Below, one piece after another: positions 53,801 through 64,000 of a stretch of DNA of 64,000 nt. Position numbers and translations under genes: made by a program. Each line of letters opens with the position of its first letter. Position 1 is the first letter of the stretch. The DNA comes from Axinella damicornis. Taxonomy: Eukaryota; Porifera; Demospongiae; Axinellida; Axinellidae. Below the pieces are notes generated by a model. That model saw only the letters and a list, made by a program, of their open reading frames with translations. It was not told where the DNA came from and did no database searches. Location of the stretch: NCBI GenBank assembly GCA_963931865.1, contig OZ007512.1:2089950-2153949 (forward strand). Direction: 5' to 3'.

Positions 53801-56800
53801 TCAAAACACTTGAATGCGATTGTTGTAAACATCACAGACATACAGGAAGCCATCCTGGTCAGTGGTGATCCCACGTGGGTACTGCAGTTCTCCTTCTCCA
53901 CTGCCCGGCCTGCCAAATGAGGTGATGAATGCTCCGGATGTGAGGAATATCGATATGCGGTTGTTCCCCCACTCAGTAACATAGACATGGTCATGGTCCA
54001 CATGGATACCCATTGGGGCAGACAGTTCACCTGGTCCACTGCCACACACACCAAATGTTCTCAGATATGTTCCATTCTGGGAAAACACCTGGACACGATG
54101 ATTGTCACAGTCTGCAACATACACACTACCAGCAGGGTCAAAGGTCAGATCATAGGGCAAATTCATCTCACCCTCACCACTTCCTTCTTTGCCAAAACGG
54201 AAGACGAATTTCAGGTTAGTGTCAAATACTTGTATCCTGCCATTGGTTCTGTCACAAACAAAGAGCTTGTTGCCCTGACTGAGAGCAATGCCACGCGGAT
54301 CACCAAACTGTCCTATCCTGCCACCCCCACCACTAACTGACTTCACTAATTTTCCATCAGAGTTAAGCTTCGACAACCTGTGTGATTCCCCATCGGTAAC
54401 ATAAATGTTACCATCCTCATCAACAGCAACTCCCCATGCATCCAGCTTGTATCCGATCGCTGTCCTAACAGATGTAGTGTCAATGCTCCTGATCTTCTCA
54501 CTATCTCTACTGATTGTGGAGATTTTATATTTCTCGCTAACAACAAGCTCTCCGCTGCTAGTGATGGCTACCCTACGTGGACTATTAAGTTCTTTGATGA
54601 CTCTGACTGGCCTGCCCAGTAGACGAGGAGCTTGCCTGGCGTACACTAGGAATGGGCTTCCCTGCACTGGCACATCATTCACTCGTACACTCAACTCATG
54701 TCGACCTCGTGTGTTAGGCTGGTATGAAACCACATAAATGTCTGGCGTCTTGTGTGCTACACTGGCGGGGGTGACTGAGCTGTCCACGAGGGACCTCAGC
54801 TCTGCAGTGACCTGCTGTTGGGTGGTACAGGGATCACCAGCCATGTCCACCAAGTGGACCTCAAAGTGAGCTTGTTGACCAGTCTCTGCCAGCTCCAAGC
54901 CCTGACCAACCACAGTGCATCTCTGAGGATCCGGCTGTAAGGGAGGGAGGGGTAGGGAGGGGTAGGGAGGGGTAGGGAGGGGTAGGGAGGGAGTAGTTGA
55001 AATTTGCATATTTCTAGTAGCTCCTGCATTGCGTACAGACAATCACTATAGTTACCAGCTGGATACAAATGATTGCCTACCCATTATCCATCACAATTAA
55101 TGGAAAAACCAATCTGTTAGGAGACAAAACTATGTCAAGCATGTGAGGCTGAGTAGTGACATTGTTTAGATCTGAGTGCTTCCATTGCCAGTACCATCAC
55201 TGTCAACAGCTAATACCGCCACGATGATACTCTGTGTGTGCTTCCATTGCCAGTACCATCACTGTCAACAGCTAATACCGTGGTAGCCATCATGACCGTC
55301 ATAAATTTTCGGGAGATATGGTTCATGGTTGGAGAGCTAGGAATTAACGGAATATGGTTGACCTCATACACAGGCTTCTTGATTTGCGAAAGAGACTTAT
55401 GAAATAGCTTAGTTGGGGCAAGCCTGAGCGAGCCCCACACTAGCGTGACTTCATTGCGCTGTGCGTGTGTATGTTTGGCTGGATCTTGCAATTACTGTAA
55501 CTTTTAAATCAGCGAATTCCACTTGCACGTGCACAATAACATTCAAATTCAACTAACTCAAGCCCTACGCACTTGCAAGGAATCGTTAGCTACCTGTTCG
55601 ACGGACGATGGCGACAACAAAGACGGAGAGACCACTCGTGGACATTGGCTAGAGCACCATGAACATTCTGCCTCCTCGGTGGCGACACTGGCAAAGACGG
55701 AGACCATTGCTCGTGGACCTATATACCGCCATGGCCGGTGATGTTGCTGCTAGACTGCTTCAGCTATAAACGCTAACATGACTCTCACAGTTGCTGTGAT
55801 GTGTACGAGTATTATGTTCAGTGCCATAATTTCTGTAGCCTATGCTCATTGCCCTGTCACATTCTGATGACAGTCATGTGAATGCAACTGCTCCATGCAT
55901 GTCCTGCAGCACATGCATGCACTTCGCTCAGGCTCGCCATCCACTGTCCTGCATTCCACTAGTTTAGGATATTTGGGAAACACGTACTCGCATGTAAAAA
56001 GGAGCTGGGTAGCACTATACAAACAGGTATATATTTATGATGTGATACACACATCCTAAAACTACCTGAGATGCAGCATTTTTCTTCTCCCTGAGCTCTG
56101 CTATTAGGTGCTGGAAGGACTCCATTTGTCGGTGGGCAGTCTCCAACAGTCTCTTCCCCTCCTGTTTCTCATCCTCAGCCTCCACCAACTTGGCCCTCAG
56201 CTCTGAGGTCTCCACCGTCAGCCTGTGCAGTTCCTCCTCCTCCTCCTCCGATTGGCACCTGCTCACCCCCTGCAGTCGAGCTTGCAGTGTCTGCAGCTCC
56301 TCTGAAAGCTCTGCAATCTCCCTCTCTCTCTCTGCAATGGTCTGCTTGAAGCCCTCAACTTCAGAATGTGGTATTGTGTTATACTCCTCCTCCATAGATG
56401 CTAGTTGATCCTTGAAAAGAAATAAACACACACATGCACACAGTTGATACACCATTGTTGACTACATTTAGTGTGGTGTGCACTAACCATTCTGGTGTGT
56501 ATGGGAATCAACATCAGCCCACAAAATTAATGTAGCTACAAGCACCTTAATTTCCTTTTGAAGAGCCTCTTTGGAGCTAGCAGCACTCTGAATCAGTAGC
56601 ATCTCCACCTTCTTATTCTCCCTATCCAGGTAGTTCTCCAACCTGTCCCTTTCCCGCTCCAGTTGACGTACGGTTGCCGACTTCCCTTCCAGTTCAACGG
56701 TCACCCTCTGGAGCTCCTCCCTCAAACTGGAGGCCTCTTCTCTTGCACCCCCCAGCTCTCTCTCCACCTCCCTCAGCTGATCCTGCAACTGCGTCACTTC

Positions 56801-59107
56801 TGCATCTTTCCTCATCAAGACTGACTTCAGCTCTTCCCTCTCCCTCTCCTCCTCCTCTCTCTCCATCTGTTGCCCCTGCAACTGCTGCAGAAACTTCAGC
56901 TCACTCTGCCTAAACTGCAGCTGCCTCTCCACTTCCTTCCTTCTCTCCAGCAACACCTCCACCCTCACATAGGCACCATCAGCCTCCTGTCTGGTGTGAA
57001 GTCGCTTGTTTCTGGCAGACACTCTCTCCTTCAGCGCCTGCTCAAGGGTGTGGTTTATCTCACTCAGTTGTTGGTCATCCCCCTCCAGTTCATGATTCAG
57101 CTGCTGAGCATGACCAAGTAGTTGAGACTGGAGGGATGACACTTTCTGCAGAGAAATGGACAGACATGCACAGTAAATATGAGACATATATTATGGTGTT
57201 GCTAATGAGCTACCTCTTTCACAACAGGGAACTGCAGTAGCTCCTTTCTCTCCACTGCAGACGGAACTGCCACTCCTGCACATGTAATAGAACGAGACAG
57301 AGTCTGGATCGTTGGTCAATAGCTATAGTTCCACAGAAATCACTGCATGTTAGCTGCTTACTCGCTGATTACAACGTTCATGGTCAGTATTAGATTCTGT
57401 GGTGTGGCTGACCATATTTCAGTGCGACTTTCTGAGCGAGGGCTCCCTCCCTCATCCCCACCAGAGCCCTGACCACAGTGGACCATGAGGCCTCCCTGGT
57501 CTGCCTCAGCCACGTCACAAGCATCTCGGTCTTGCAGTCCTCTGTCTCCCTGCGGTCTGCCCTGATCTTCATCAGCTCCGGTGGAGAGATGTCCAGGTAG
57601 ATCCCCAGCTGGAACCACCTGATGACATCGTTCAGCTCACAGACAAGATCTTTTATGGTTAGTTGAGCTGAAGAAAGGAGAGTGGGCCTTTTATTATTTT
57701 CGGAAATGTAAAAAATTATCATAAGCACATGCTTTTCGCATATTATCTGTGATCCAACTTGGAGTAACCTTACCATATTGGTGTAGTAAACACTCGTGCG
57801 ATAAACTTCATGGAGTTTCAGTGTGACAGTGTCATTCTGACTCACTCACAGTCTGACGTGTAGTATCTACAGCAACCACTGAATTTGGTACTGTAACAAG
57901 GGTTGAAGTTTACTCAGACCATGTACTACAAAAGGAAACAGTTGTTTTACGAAACTATTTGATTAGACAACCACACCAGATATTGGAGTGGTACTTGAGA
58001 AGCCACTCACTGAATTAGCAGGAAAGAAACCACGAAAATGGGACAAGTTCAACAACACAACTTTCCTATGTAGCTCCCAATACAGTTGCTATACTTCCAA
58101 GCAGTGCATTTGTCAACAAGCGTGGGAAAGGGTTGGTAACCAACACCAGTGCTGATCTCTTTTAGTATTGTGAATTATCTGGAACTGTTCTTCGGCGGCT
58201 CGATGCACCCTTGGTACCAGTCACAAACACAATCACATTAAATGTTATGGCTGCTTGGTCAGTTTAGAAGTCCATTGAGCGACCAGGTTCTAAATATGTA
58301 TGTTGCGGCCTGATTTTGAACCTTTGACCCTAGCAATAAAACTACATCCTCCACATCACACTCACACACACAGCCTCCAATACCTTGAGTGAGTGTTATC
58401 TTGCTCTTTGTTCTGTACGCCTGAAAGAGAGACCAGAAGTCAAACATTTCACTCTCCTTGAAGAGGGCCATGCAGGCAGAGTGGTTCTCCAGGGTCACTT
58501 CCACCACCCGGGCATCCTTCGTCACTGCATCAGGACGGACAAGAAACAGCTGCAGCTGGACATGAGTGGGGAGCTGATCACTAGCTGGCTGTTGGCTGCT
58601 AGCTGGCTGCTGGTCAGAGGTGGGCTGGTCACTAACGGGCTGCTGGCCAGAGGTGGGCTGGTCACTACCAAGCTGCTGGTCAGAGGTGGGCTGGACACTA
58701 CCAGGCTGCTGGTCACAAGCGGGGATCGTCACATGAAAAAGAGACTCCAGTTGCTGCTGAGCAGATCCTTTATGAATCAGAAATTTCCTCACATTGTGCT
58801 CAGAGGAGAAGGAGACTGGGAACAGAGGCACTTCCTCGCAGTGGACATCACCGACTCGAGAGACCCCACGAGTCTTCACCACCTCTTCCAGGGAGGCTCG
58901 GATGGAGTGGAGGGGGAGACTGAGGCTGGGGTAGCGGCAGCTGAGGGTGAGTTCTCCCTCACTGGAGCACCCAACTTGAGCAGGTTGGCCGTTGATAGTG
59001 ACTGGTGTTCTCAGCAGGAAGAAGCTGCTGTAGTAGGTGGTGTGGGGAGTTAGTCGGAGCTGGCTTGGGAGGATTTTGGTAGAAGACAGTGGCTCTTCAG
59101 AGGTCAT
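53801..59107 (-). CDS. Copy C: Death-coiled coil-filamin-NHL protein, apparently intact
   Basis: Six coding exons: 59107-58384, 57667-57413, 57275-57214, 57145-56546, 56410-56066, 54934-53801; 1,039 codons plus stop with all phases matching. Order: unrecognised N-terminal region (LTPHTTYYSSFFLLRTPVTI, GELTLSCRYPSLSLPLHSIR), shortened diverged Q/P/S repeats, second conserved block (ARVVEVTLENHSACMALFKE), Death domain at ~243-325, coiled coil at ~348-660, filamin repeat, NHL propeller. The exon 2 donor is the weaker G|GTCAGC. Exon 4's donor AAG|GTGCTT is unusual but the same in all copies. It lies convergent with NAF1, whose last exon ends about 760 bp from its stop. This copy sits next to the parental NAF1 and may represent the founding unit. 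Confidence 0.85.
55412..55942. mobile_element. Inverted-repeat element in copy C intron 5
   Basis: GGGCAAGCCTGAGCGAGCC at the left pairs with GCTCAGGCTCGCC at 55925-55937. The insert of about 530 bp has no equivalent in introns of copies A and B. There is no transposase ORF; short exon-like reading near 55600-55740 is not supported. Confidence 0.5.
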
Positions 59108-59258
59108 GGCTGATTGTCTGAGTGTCTGCAATAAGTTATATGCTCGCAGCTAGACAGTGATATAGAACGTTCCACAGCCTACAGACGAAAGTGCAAATTA
59201 GCAATCACGATCACCCTAGATCTACTATGATCTCCAAGAAGCCGGGGAAACAACGTAC

Positions 59259-59320
59259 CTTGGCTTCGCTTTGCTTTATTCGCTCTGTAGGTCACCGAGT
59301 ATTTACCTAGCAGTAGTGTG
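59259..59320 (-). other. Probable 5' untranslated exon of copy C
   Basis: The donor AAGCCAAG|GTACGT ends a segment rich in GCTTTGCTTTATTCGCTC (plus sense), shared with copy A. The 5' limit is uncertain. Confidence 0.4.
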
Positions 59321-59362
59321 TAGACTATTTCCGGTGAATCCGTGATTAAGCGATTACGTAAT
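59321..59362 (-). promoter_or_regulatory. Conserved promoter block of copy C
   Basis: TAGACTATTTCCGGTG and ATTACGTAAT are kept as in copy A. A possible plus-strand first exon (ATGTCGATCGTCTGCACACA, then a CTG|GTATGT donor near 59508) starts just beyond, so the promoter may be bidirectional. Confidence 0.45.
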
Positions 59363-60515
59363 CATTGATCAGCCCCACCCATCCTCTAGTATGAACGCAG
59401 CCATTGCATGTGTGATGTCGATCGTCTGCACACAGAACTATAATGGCCACGGAGGGGTGCACCTTCAGACCGTATGCTCTGTGCAACGTGGAACGACAGC
59501 TACTGCCTGGTATGTATCACTATCAAGTAGTGGATTCAATTTCAAGTTTGCACTTGTTTTGGTTGTATCACCATGGTGATCTAGCCTTAGTTGTTTACCA
59601 TACCGATACGTCTACTCCAGGTTTAGTCCGGTTCCCAGACCCTTGTGTGTAACCCGACCCGTCTGGGAGCCAGACTACGCCAGGTTCAGCTACTCAATAA
59701 TCCTCCCTTCTCAGATCACGACTAATGTGACGAGACCAATAGCAGTAGACTCAAAACAATGATAGTCAAACCAGTAGATGAATCTGTGGTCAGATCCATC
59801 ACCTTCCATGCAAGAGTGTGAGACATGGCCGTGGAGCGTTTTGTCACCCGTACCCCAGAGTGTGCACCAATCACAGCCAAATACTCAGTCACATGCGATC
59901 TGAAGTATGTGATTTGGCAGTGTGGGTGAAGTGTAGGGTGAGAGTTGAATATTGAGTGGAATAACGTCCTTTGTCACTGAACACGGTAGAATTGGAAAGT
60001 GCAAGTGTGGCGAGGTCACAGTCTTCAATGATCATTTTCTCGTGCTGTTGATAATGCCATGACTTACATAACTGATTAAATTCCTGAGTGACGAGCCAAC
60101 CCATGGCCGTGTCCCAGACCCCTTCCCTCTGTTTGGGACATACTCTGGCCATGGGAGGCTACGGACAAACCATCCTTGTTTCTACCGCATGCAGCTGCCT
60201 AGCTATCTCCGATCCATGAATCACTATACTCTAGGTGCGCATGACTGCAGTCTTGTTAGCTAAGTTGGATTCCACAGCCCACAGAGGGTCTGGTTCCTAC
60301 ACTGTCCTAGCCAGGCTCCATTCCATACTGCAACTGGAGAGGGAGAGGACTGGGAATGAGGCTGTGAACATAGTGACCTGCATGTTTGTGCAACCCTGGG
60401 ATCCCCCTCCTCCCCTCCCATTCTCCCCTCCTCACCTCTTCCCTCTACTCTCCTCTTTCTGTCCACCTCCCCTCCCCCTTCTCCCCTCCTACCTTCTCCA
60501 GAAACACCCCCACAG

Positions 60516-60780
60516 AAGAAAACAGGCCTCCAACCACCCTTACGTACCGCATGGAAACCAGCACAGAAGTGTCACATCCCTTGTTCAACCGAACTCCAGA
60601 CCGTTCTTTGAACGACCTCCCCGGCCCCGCAGAGTCCCCTCGACGATCCCTCCGGTCGTACCACAGCAGGGACATTACCCTATACTCTTCCTCCATACCC
60701 CATCATGGGGCAGCTGCCTCCAGGAGGGTTCCCGCCAGCTCTCCCCTACTACCAACAACCATATGGACCTCCTCTGCAGG
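60516..60780 (+). pseudogene. Duplicate of NAF1 exon 4 at unit D
   Basis: After CCCCCACAG the sequence gives ASNHPYVPHGNQHRSVTSLV and RPFFERPPRPRRVPSTIPPV, about 90% like the parental exon. An insertion near 60680 (ACCCTATACTCTTCC) shifts frame, and a 3-nt deletion is near the start. Upstream NAF1 exons are not present here. Confidence 0.8.
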
Positions 60781-61264
60781 TAGTAGCCATGGCAACATTA
60801 CACACTTGGGGGGGGGGGGGGGGGGGGGAATAGCCTCGTTCCCAGACCTTTTCCCGCCTCCAGTCTTTGATTGCTTGCTGTATGTAACACAGAGGGGGAA
60901 GGCCGGGGAGATTCGATCATGTGTGGTGATGTGAGGATGACAGCACACAAGGGGCATTGCCCGACCGTAATAACTCCCTTTCAGTGTCAACCCGTCCCCA
61001 GCGTCATGAACAGTGAGCAGTGCTGTAACTAAGTGCACTGGAAGCTTCTACTGAATTTTGGAACAAAAATAAAATCATGGGACTGGAATTGGACCAGGTA
61101 GCTAAACATCATCAGCGGGCAGGGGCACATGATGGAAGCTTTTTTGATAGCTTTTCCATTGCAACTTTATCTGCTGTCTTGCTCGAGAAAAGCGGCTAAT
61201 ACTGCTCTTTGGTGAACTAAATTGCTCGTTTGGGGACGGCTATTCAGTGTATTTGTAATGACTT

Positions 61265-61340
61265 CTGTCAGGTCATGGAGCTTGTGACAGCGCACCTCCG
61301 GCACCAGAATCAAGCTGCTGACGATCTTTGTGCTTGAAAG
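61265..61340 (+). other. Small exon-like segment shared with 25580-25650
   Basis: Acceptor-like TTCTGTCAG is followed by a frame VMELVTAHLRHQNQAADDLC and a stop. The same segment is fused to the inverted coiled-coil fragment at 25.5 kb. Gene of origin unknown. Confidence 0.35.
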
Positions 61341-61914
61341 TTTTGATTAACCAGCTCACTGGAGTTCCAGTGAGAACCACACTGGAGGGTATATAATGAG
61401 ATTCATACCATTACATCGCCGTATATTATCAGGGGGAAGCCCCTAATGATTTGACTAGTGTTTCAAATGTTGCTATAATAACCACAGTGCAAAGGGTACA
61501 GTGTGTTTCAACCATAGAGCCAGTTACCGTCAAAGGGCCGTCCATCCAAGAAGTTTCATGCATCTGCTGGAACGTTCAACAAGGGGTTACGCATCCTCAG
61601 TCCAATCCTAATCCATAATTTAGGGATGGGAGGGGACATACCAAGTATCTTTGCTTTATCGAAAGGTATAGGCCATTGCTAAAATCCTTTTGATTTTATG
61701 AAGAAAACCTTTCTTCTTTGTTAATTAATTCGTAGTGGATACAAGCACACTGTCCCAGGCAAGGTCGAGTGGGTACTCAGTGTCATGTCAGTAGTGCAGG
61801 CCGGCTCCTTGTATCACAAGACTAATCACTTTCAAACCAGCTTTACTTCATTAGAATGACATCACTAGTCTAATGACTTTGTATCACTATTAGCAGCATC
61901 TTTCCCCTCCCCAG

Positions 61915-62050
61915 GCTCCGCCCACCTACTACTTCCACCCTCTATGAGCTGACGTGTTCCCTAGAAGTGTTCCTCCTCCCACGATGCTCCCCCTACACCC
62001 TCACCCTTACCCTCACCCTCCCACAGACCGTACCACACACCCTCCACTGT
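61915..62050 (+). pseudogene. Copy of the last NAF1 exon at unit D
   Basis: CTCCCCAG|GCTCCGCCCACC with intact acceptor matches the parental last exon, but downstream bases differ (CCACCCTCTATGAGC). It lies 1.1 kb after the exon 4 duplicate, in the same order as in NAF1. Confidence 0.75.
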
Positions 62051-62309
62051 TTCCATGCAGGACAACAGTAACCGTTTCATTGAGTACATTATCAAATGAC
62101 TTCCAATTTTCTGCTGTGTAATGTGCATGAGAGCGGGTTTCCCAGTACAAAATCAGTGATCAATGATCTGTACCTGTACAAAATAATTATGCATTGCATG
62201 AGTTCTACAATTGTCACAGTGATAATAATTGTATAGCACACAGTATGAACAATCATAATAAGTATGATGTCATAATTATGGTAAACAATACTGATACATA
62301 CTCACATGC

Positions 62310-63446
62310 TCAAAACACTTGAATGCGATTGTTGCCATTGTCACAGACATACAGGAATCCATCTTGGTCAGTGGTGATCCCATCTGGGTACTGCAGTTCT
62401 CCTTCTCCCCAGCCCCACCTGCCAAATGAGGTGATGAATGCTCCTGATGTGAGGAATATTGATATACGGTTGTTCCTCCACTCAGTAACATAGACATGGT
62501 CATGGTCCACATGGATACCCCATGGTGAAGACAGTTCACCTGGTCCACTGCCACGCACACCAAATGTTCTCTGATATGTTCCATTCTGGGAAAACACCTG
62601 GACACGATGATTGTTACTATCCGCAACATACACACTACCAGCAGGGTCAAAGGTCAGATCATAGGGCCAACTCATCTCACCCTCACCACTTCCTGCTTTG
62701 CCAAAACAGAAGACAAATTTCAGGTTGGTGTCAAATACTTGTATCCTGTCATTGCCGCTGTCACAAACAAAGAGCTTGCTATCCTGACTGAGTGCAATGC
62801 CACTGGGATAGACAAACTGTCCTGTCTTGCCACCCTCACCACCAACTGACTTCACTAATTTTACATCAGAGTTAAACTTGGACAATCTGTGTGATTCCCA
62901 ATCAGTAACATAAATGTTACTATCCTCGTCAACGGTAACTCCGAATGGATTCAGCTTGTACCTTCTGATGCCTGACCTAACAGATGTAGTGTCAATGCTC
63001 CTGATCCTCTCACCATCTCTACCGATTATAGAGACTTTGTGGTCCTCACTAACAACGAGCTCTCCACTGCTTGTGGTGGCAACCAGACGTGGACTTCTAT
63101 GTTCCTTGATGACTCTGACTGGCCTGCCCAGTAGATGAGGAGCTTGCCTGGCGTACACTAGGAATGGGCTTCCCTGCACTGGCACATTATTCACTCGTAC
63201 ACTCAACTTGTGTCGACCTCGTGTGTTTGGCTGGTATGAAACCTCATAAATGTCTGGGGTCTTGTGTGCTACACTGGCGGGAGTGACTGAGCTGTCCACG
63301 AGGGACCTCAGCTCTGCAGTGACCTGCTGTTCTGTGGTACAGGGATCACCAGCCATGTCCAACAAGTGGACCTCAAAGTGAGCTTGTTGACCAGTCTCTG
63401 CCAGCTCCAAGCCCTGCCCAACCGCAGTGCATTTCTGAGGATCCGG
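62310..63446 (-). CDS. Copy D: last exon (filamin-NHL) of a further family member
   Basis: A 379-codon terminal exon is open from a TTATAG acceptor (63447-63452) to the stop after RIQVF. The filamin repeat (PNTRGRHKLSVRVNNVPVQG) and NHL repeats (NIYVTDWESHRLSKFN, VYPSGIALSQDSKLFV, GIHVDHDHVYVTEWRNNRIS) are complete. The pyrimidine tract of the acceptor has become a pure C run (G on plus strand, 63452-63469). Exons 1-5 should lie beyond 64000; 63470-64000 is intron 5, matching copy A. Whether the gene is intact cannot be told. Confidence 0.8.
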   Translation of the reverse strand, partial: PDPQKCTAVGQGLELAETGQQAHFEVHLLDMAGDPCTTEQQVTAELRSLVDSSVTPASVAHKTPDIYEVSYQPNTRGRHKLSVRVNNVPVQGSPFLVYARQAPHLLGRPVRVIKEHRSPRLVATTSSGELVVSEDHKVSIIGRDGERIRSIDTTSVRSGIRRYKLNPFGVTVDEDSNIYVTDWESHRLSKFNSDVKLVKSVGGEGGKTGQFVYPSGIALSQDSKLFVCDSGNDRIQVFDTNLKFVFCFGKAGSGEGEMSWPYDLTFDPAGSVYVADSNNHRVQVFSQNGTYQRTFGVRGSGPGELSSPWGIHVDHDHVYVTEWRNNRISIFLTSGAFITSFGRWGWGEGELQYPDGITTDQDGFLYVCDNGNNRIQVF

Positions 63447-63679
63447 CTATAAGGGGGGGGGGGGGGGGGGGTAGGGAGGGAGTGACCAGCTCATAATGAT
63501 GAGATGGGTACTTCCTGGATACGAAATGATTGCCTACCCATTATCTAACAGTGGGATCTAAGGAGTGATTTGAAACAATGTCACACGTGCAATTGCAATT
63601 GCACACGCTTGTTCAGTTTGATCTTGGGATAATGGATCTGGAAGTGCAATTTCGTTGTCAGTACCACCACCGTCTACAG

Positions 63680-63725
63680 TAGCCTCATTCCCAGGCCCTG
63701 TACTGACCGGCTGGGAATGAGGCTA
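63680..63725. mobile_element. Foldback insertion in copy D intron 5
   Basis: TAGCCTCATTCCCAGGCCC pairs with CTGGGAATGAGGCTA, at the same place as 28394-28440 in copy A with the same upstream phrase (AAGTGCAATTTCGTTGTCAG). Confidence 0.75.
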
Positions 63726-64000
63726 TGTGTCAATAGATGGGTACTTCCTGGATAGGAAATGATTCCCTACCCACTATCAAACAATGGGATCTACAATGTC
63801 CCTACACAATCTCACACACATGCTTGTTTAATTTGACAAAGTTTTGTCTCCTAGCAGATTGATGTGCTCATTCGGTGTCAGTACCATCACCATCTAGCTA
63901 GCTAATGTTGTACATCTGGTAGTGATCATTTCATGAAATTTCATGAGATGAGTTAGATTTGTCGGAGAGCAAGCCATTAACGGAATATGTTTGACCTCAC

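Noticed and set aside
55523..55741. 72-codon plus-strand frame (MATTKTERP-like words)
   Set aside because: Lies inside an inverted-repeat insertion in copy C intron 5, has stops in the word-repeating frame and no homologue was recognised.
1..64000. tRNA or rRNA genes
   Set aside because: No cloverleaf with A/B boxes or rRNA-like conserved stretch was recognised by eye on either strand; a covariance search would be needed to exclude small RNAs.

Overview
The window is nuclear DNA of an animal. It has GT-AG spliced genes with short exons, TATA-type promoters, LTR and non-LTR retrotransposon remnants, many small inverted-repeat elements, and recognisable animal genes (eIF2D, NAF1, a WDR92/DNAAF10 exon, Death/filamin/NHL proteins). 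The gene style would suit a sponge or another early-branching invertebrate, but that is inference; the sequence does not name the species. There is one assembly gap (5083-5282, N). LAYOUT. 1-5.1 kb: a short first exon of an unknown gene and a diverged second copy of it, non-LTR debris and repeats. 5.3-17.0 kb: the eIF2D gene on the minus strand. Eleven coding exons could be placed with every splice phase matching; its C-terminal end is lost at or beyond the gap. Its introns are crowded with insertions. The intron 3/exon 4 junction has been amplified into a minisatellite that is split by a decayed Gypsy-type retroelement. 17-20 kb: LINE tail and other element remnants. 20.0-21.7 kb: an intronless propeller-like gene with a good TATA box and one frameshift. 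22-26 kb: small inverted-repeat elements and satellite. 25.3-64 kb: a segmental tandem array. Each unit carries, on the minus strand, a six-exon gene for a protein of about 1,040-1,075 residues: unrecognised N-terminal region with Q/P/S repeats, Death domain, long coiled coil, filamin-type Ig repeat, NHL propeller. Units end in copies of the 3' exons of NAF1 (plus strand). Copies A (32.9-27.0 kb) and C (59.1-53.8 kb) look intact. Copy B (43.4-37.2 kb) has lost its ATG and carries a 2-nt frameshift. Copy E (36.1-35.3 kb) is a truncated pseudogene. Copy D (63.4-62.3 kb) enters from outside the window and only its last exon is visible. The parental NAF1 lies at 50.0-53.0 kb between copies B and C. 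HOW THEY MIGHT WORK TOGETHER. eIF2D (tRNA delivery and ribosome recycling) and NAF1 (H/ACA snoRNP assembly) are housekeeping genes. The array proteins combine a TRIM-NHL-like C-terminal half (coiled coil, filamin, NHL) with a Death domain in place of RING/B-box. They are best read as an expanding family of death-fold adaptors or sensors, possibly in innate immunity or cell death; that role is inference from domain content only.
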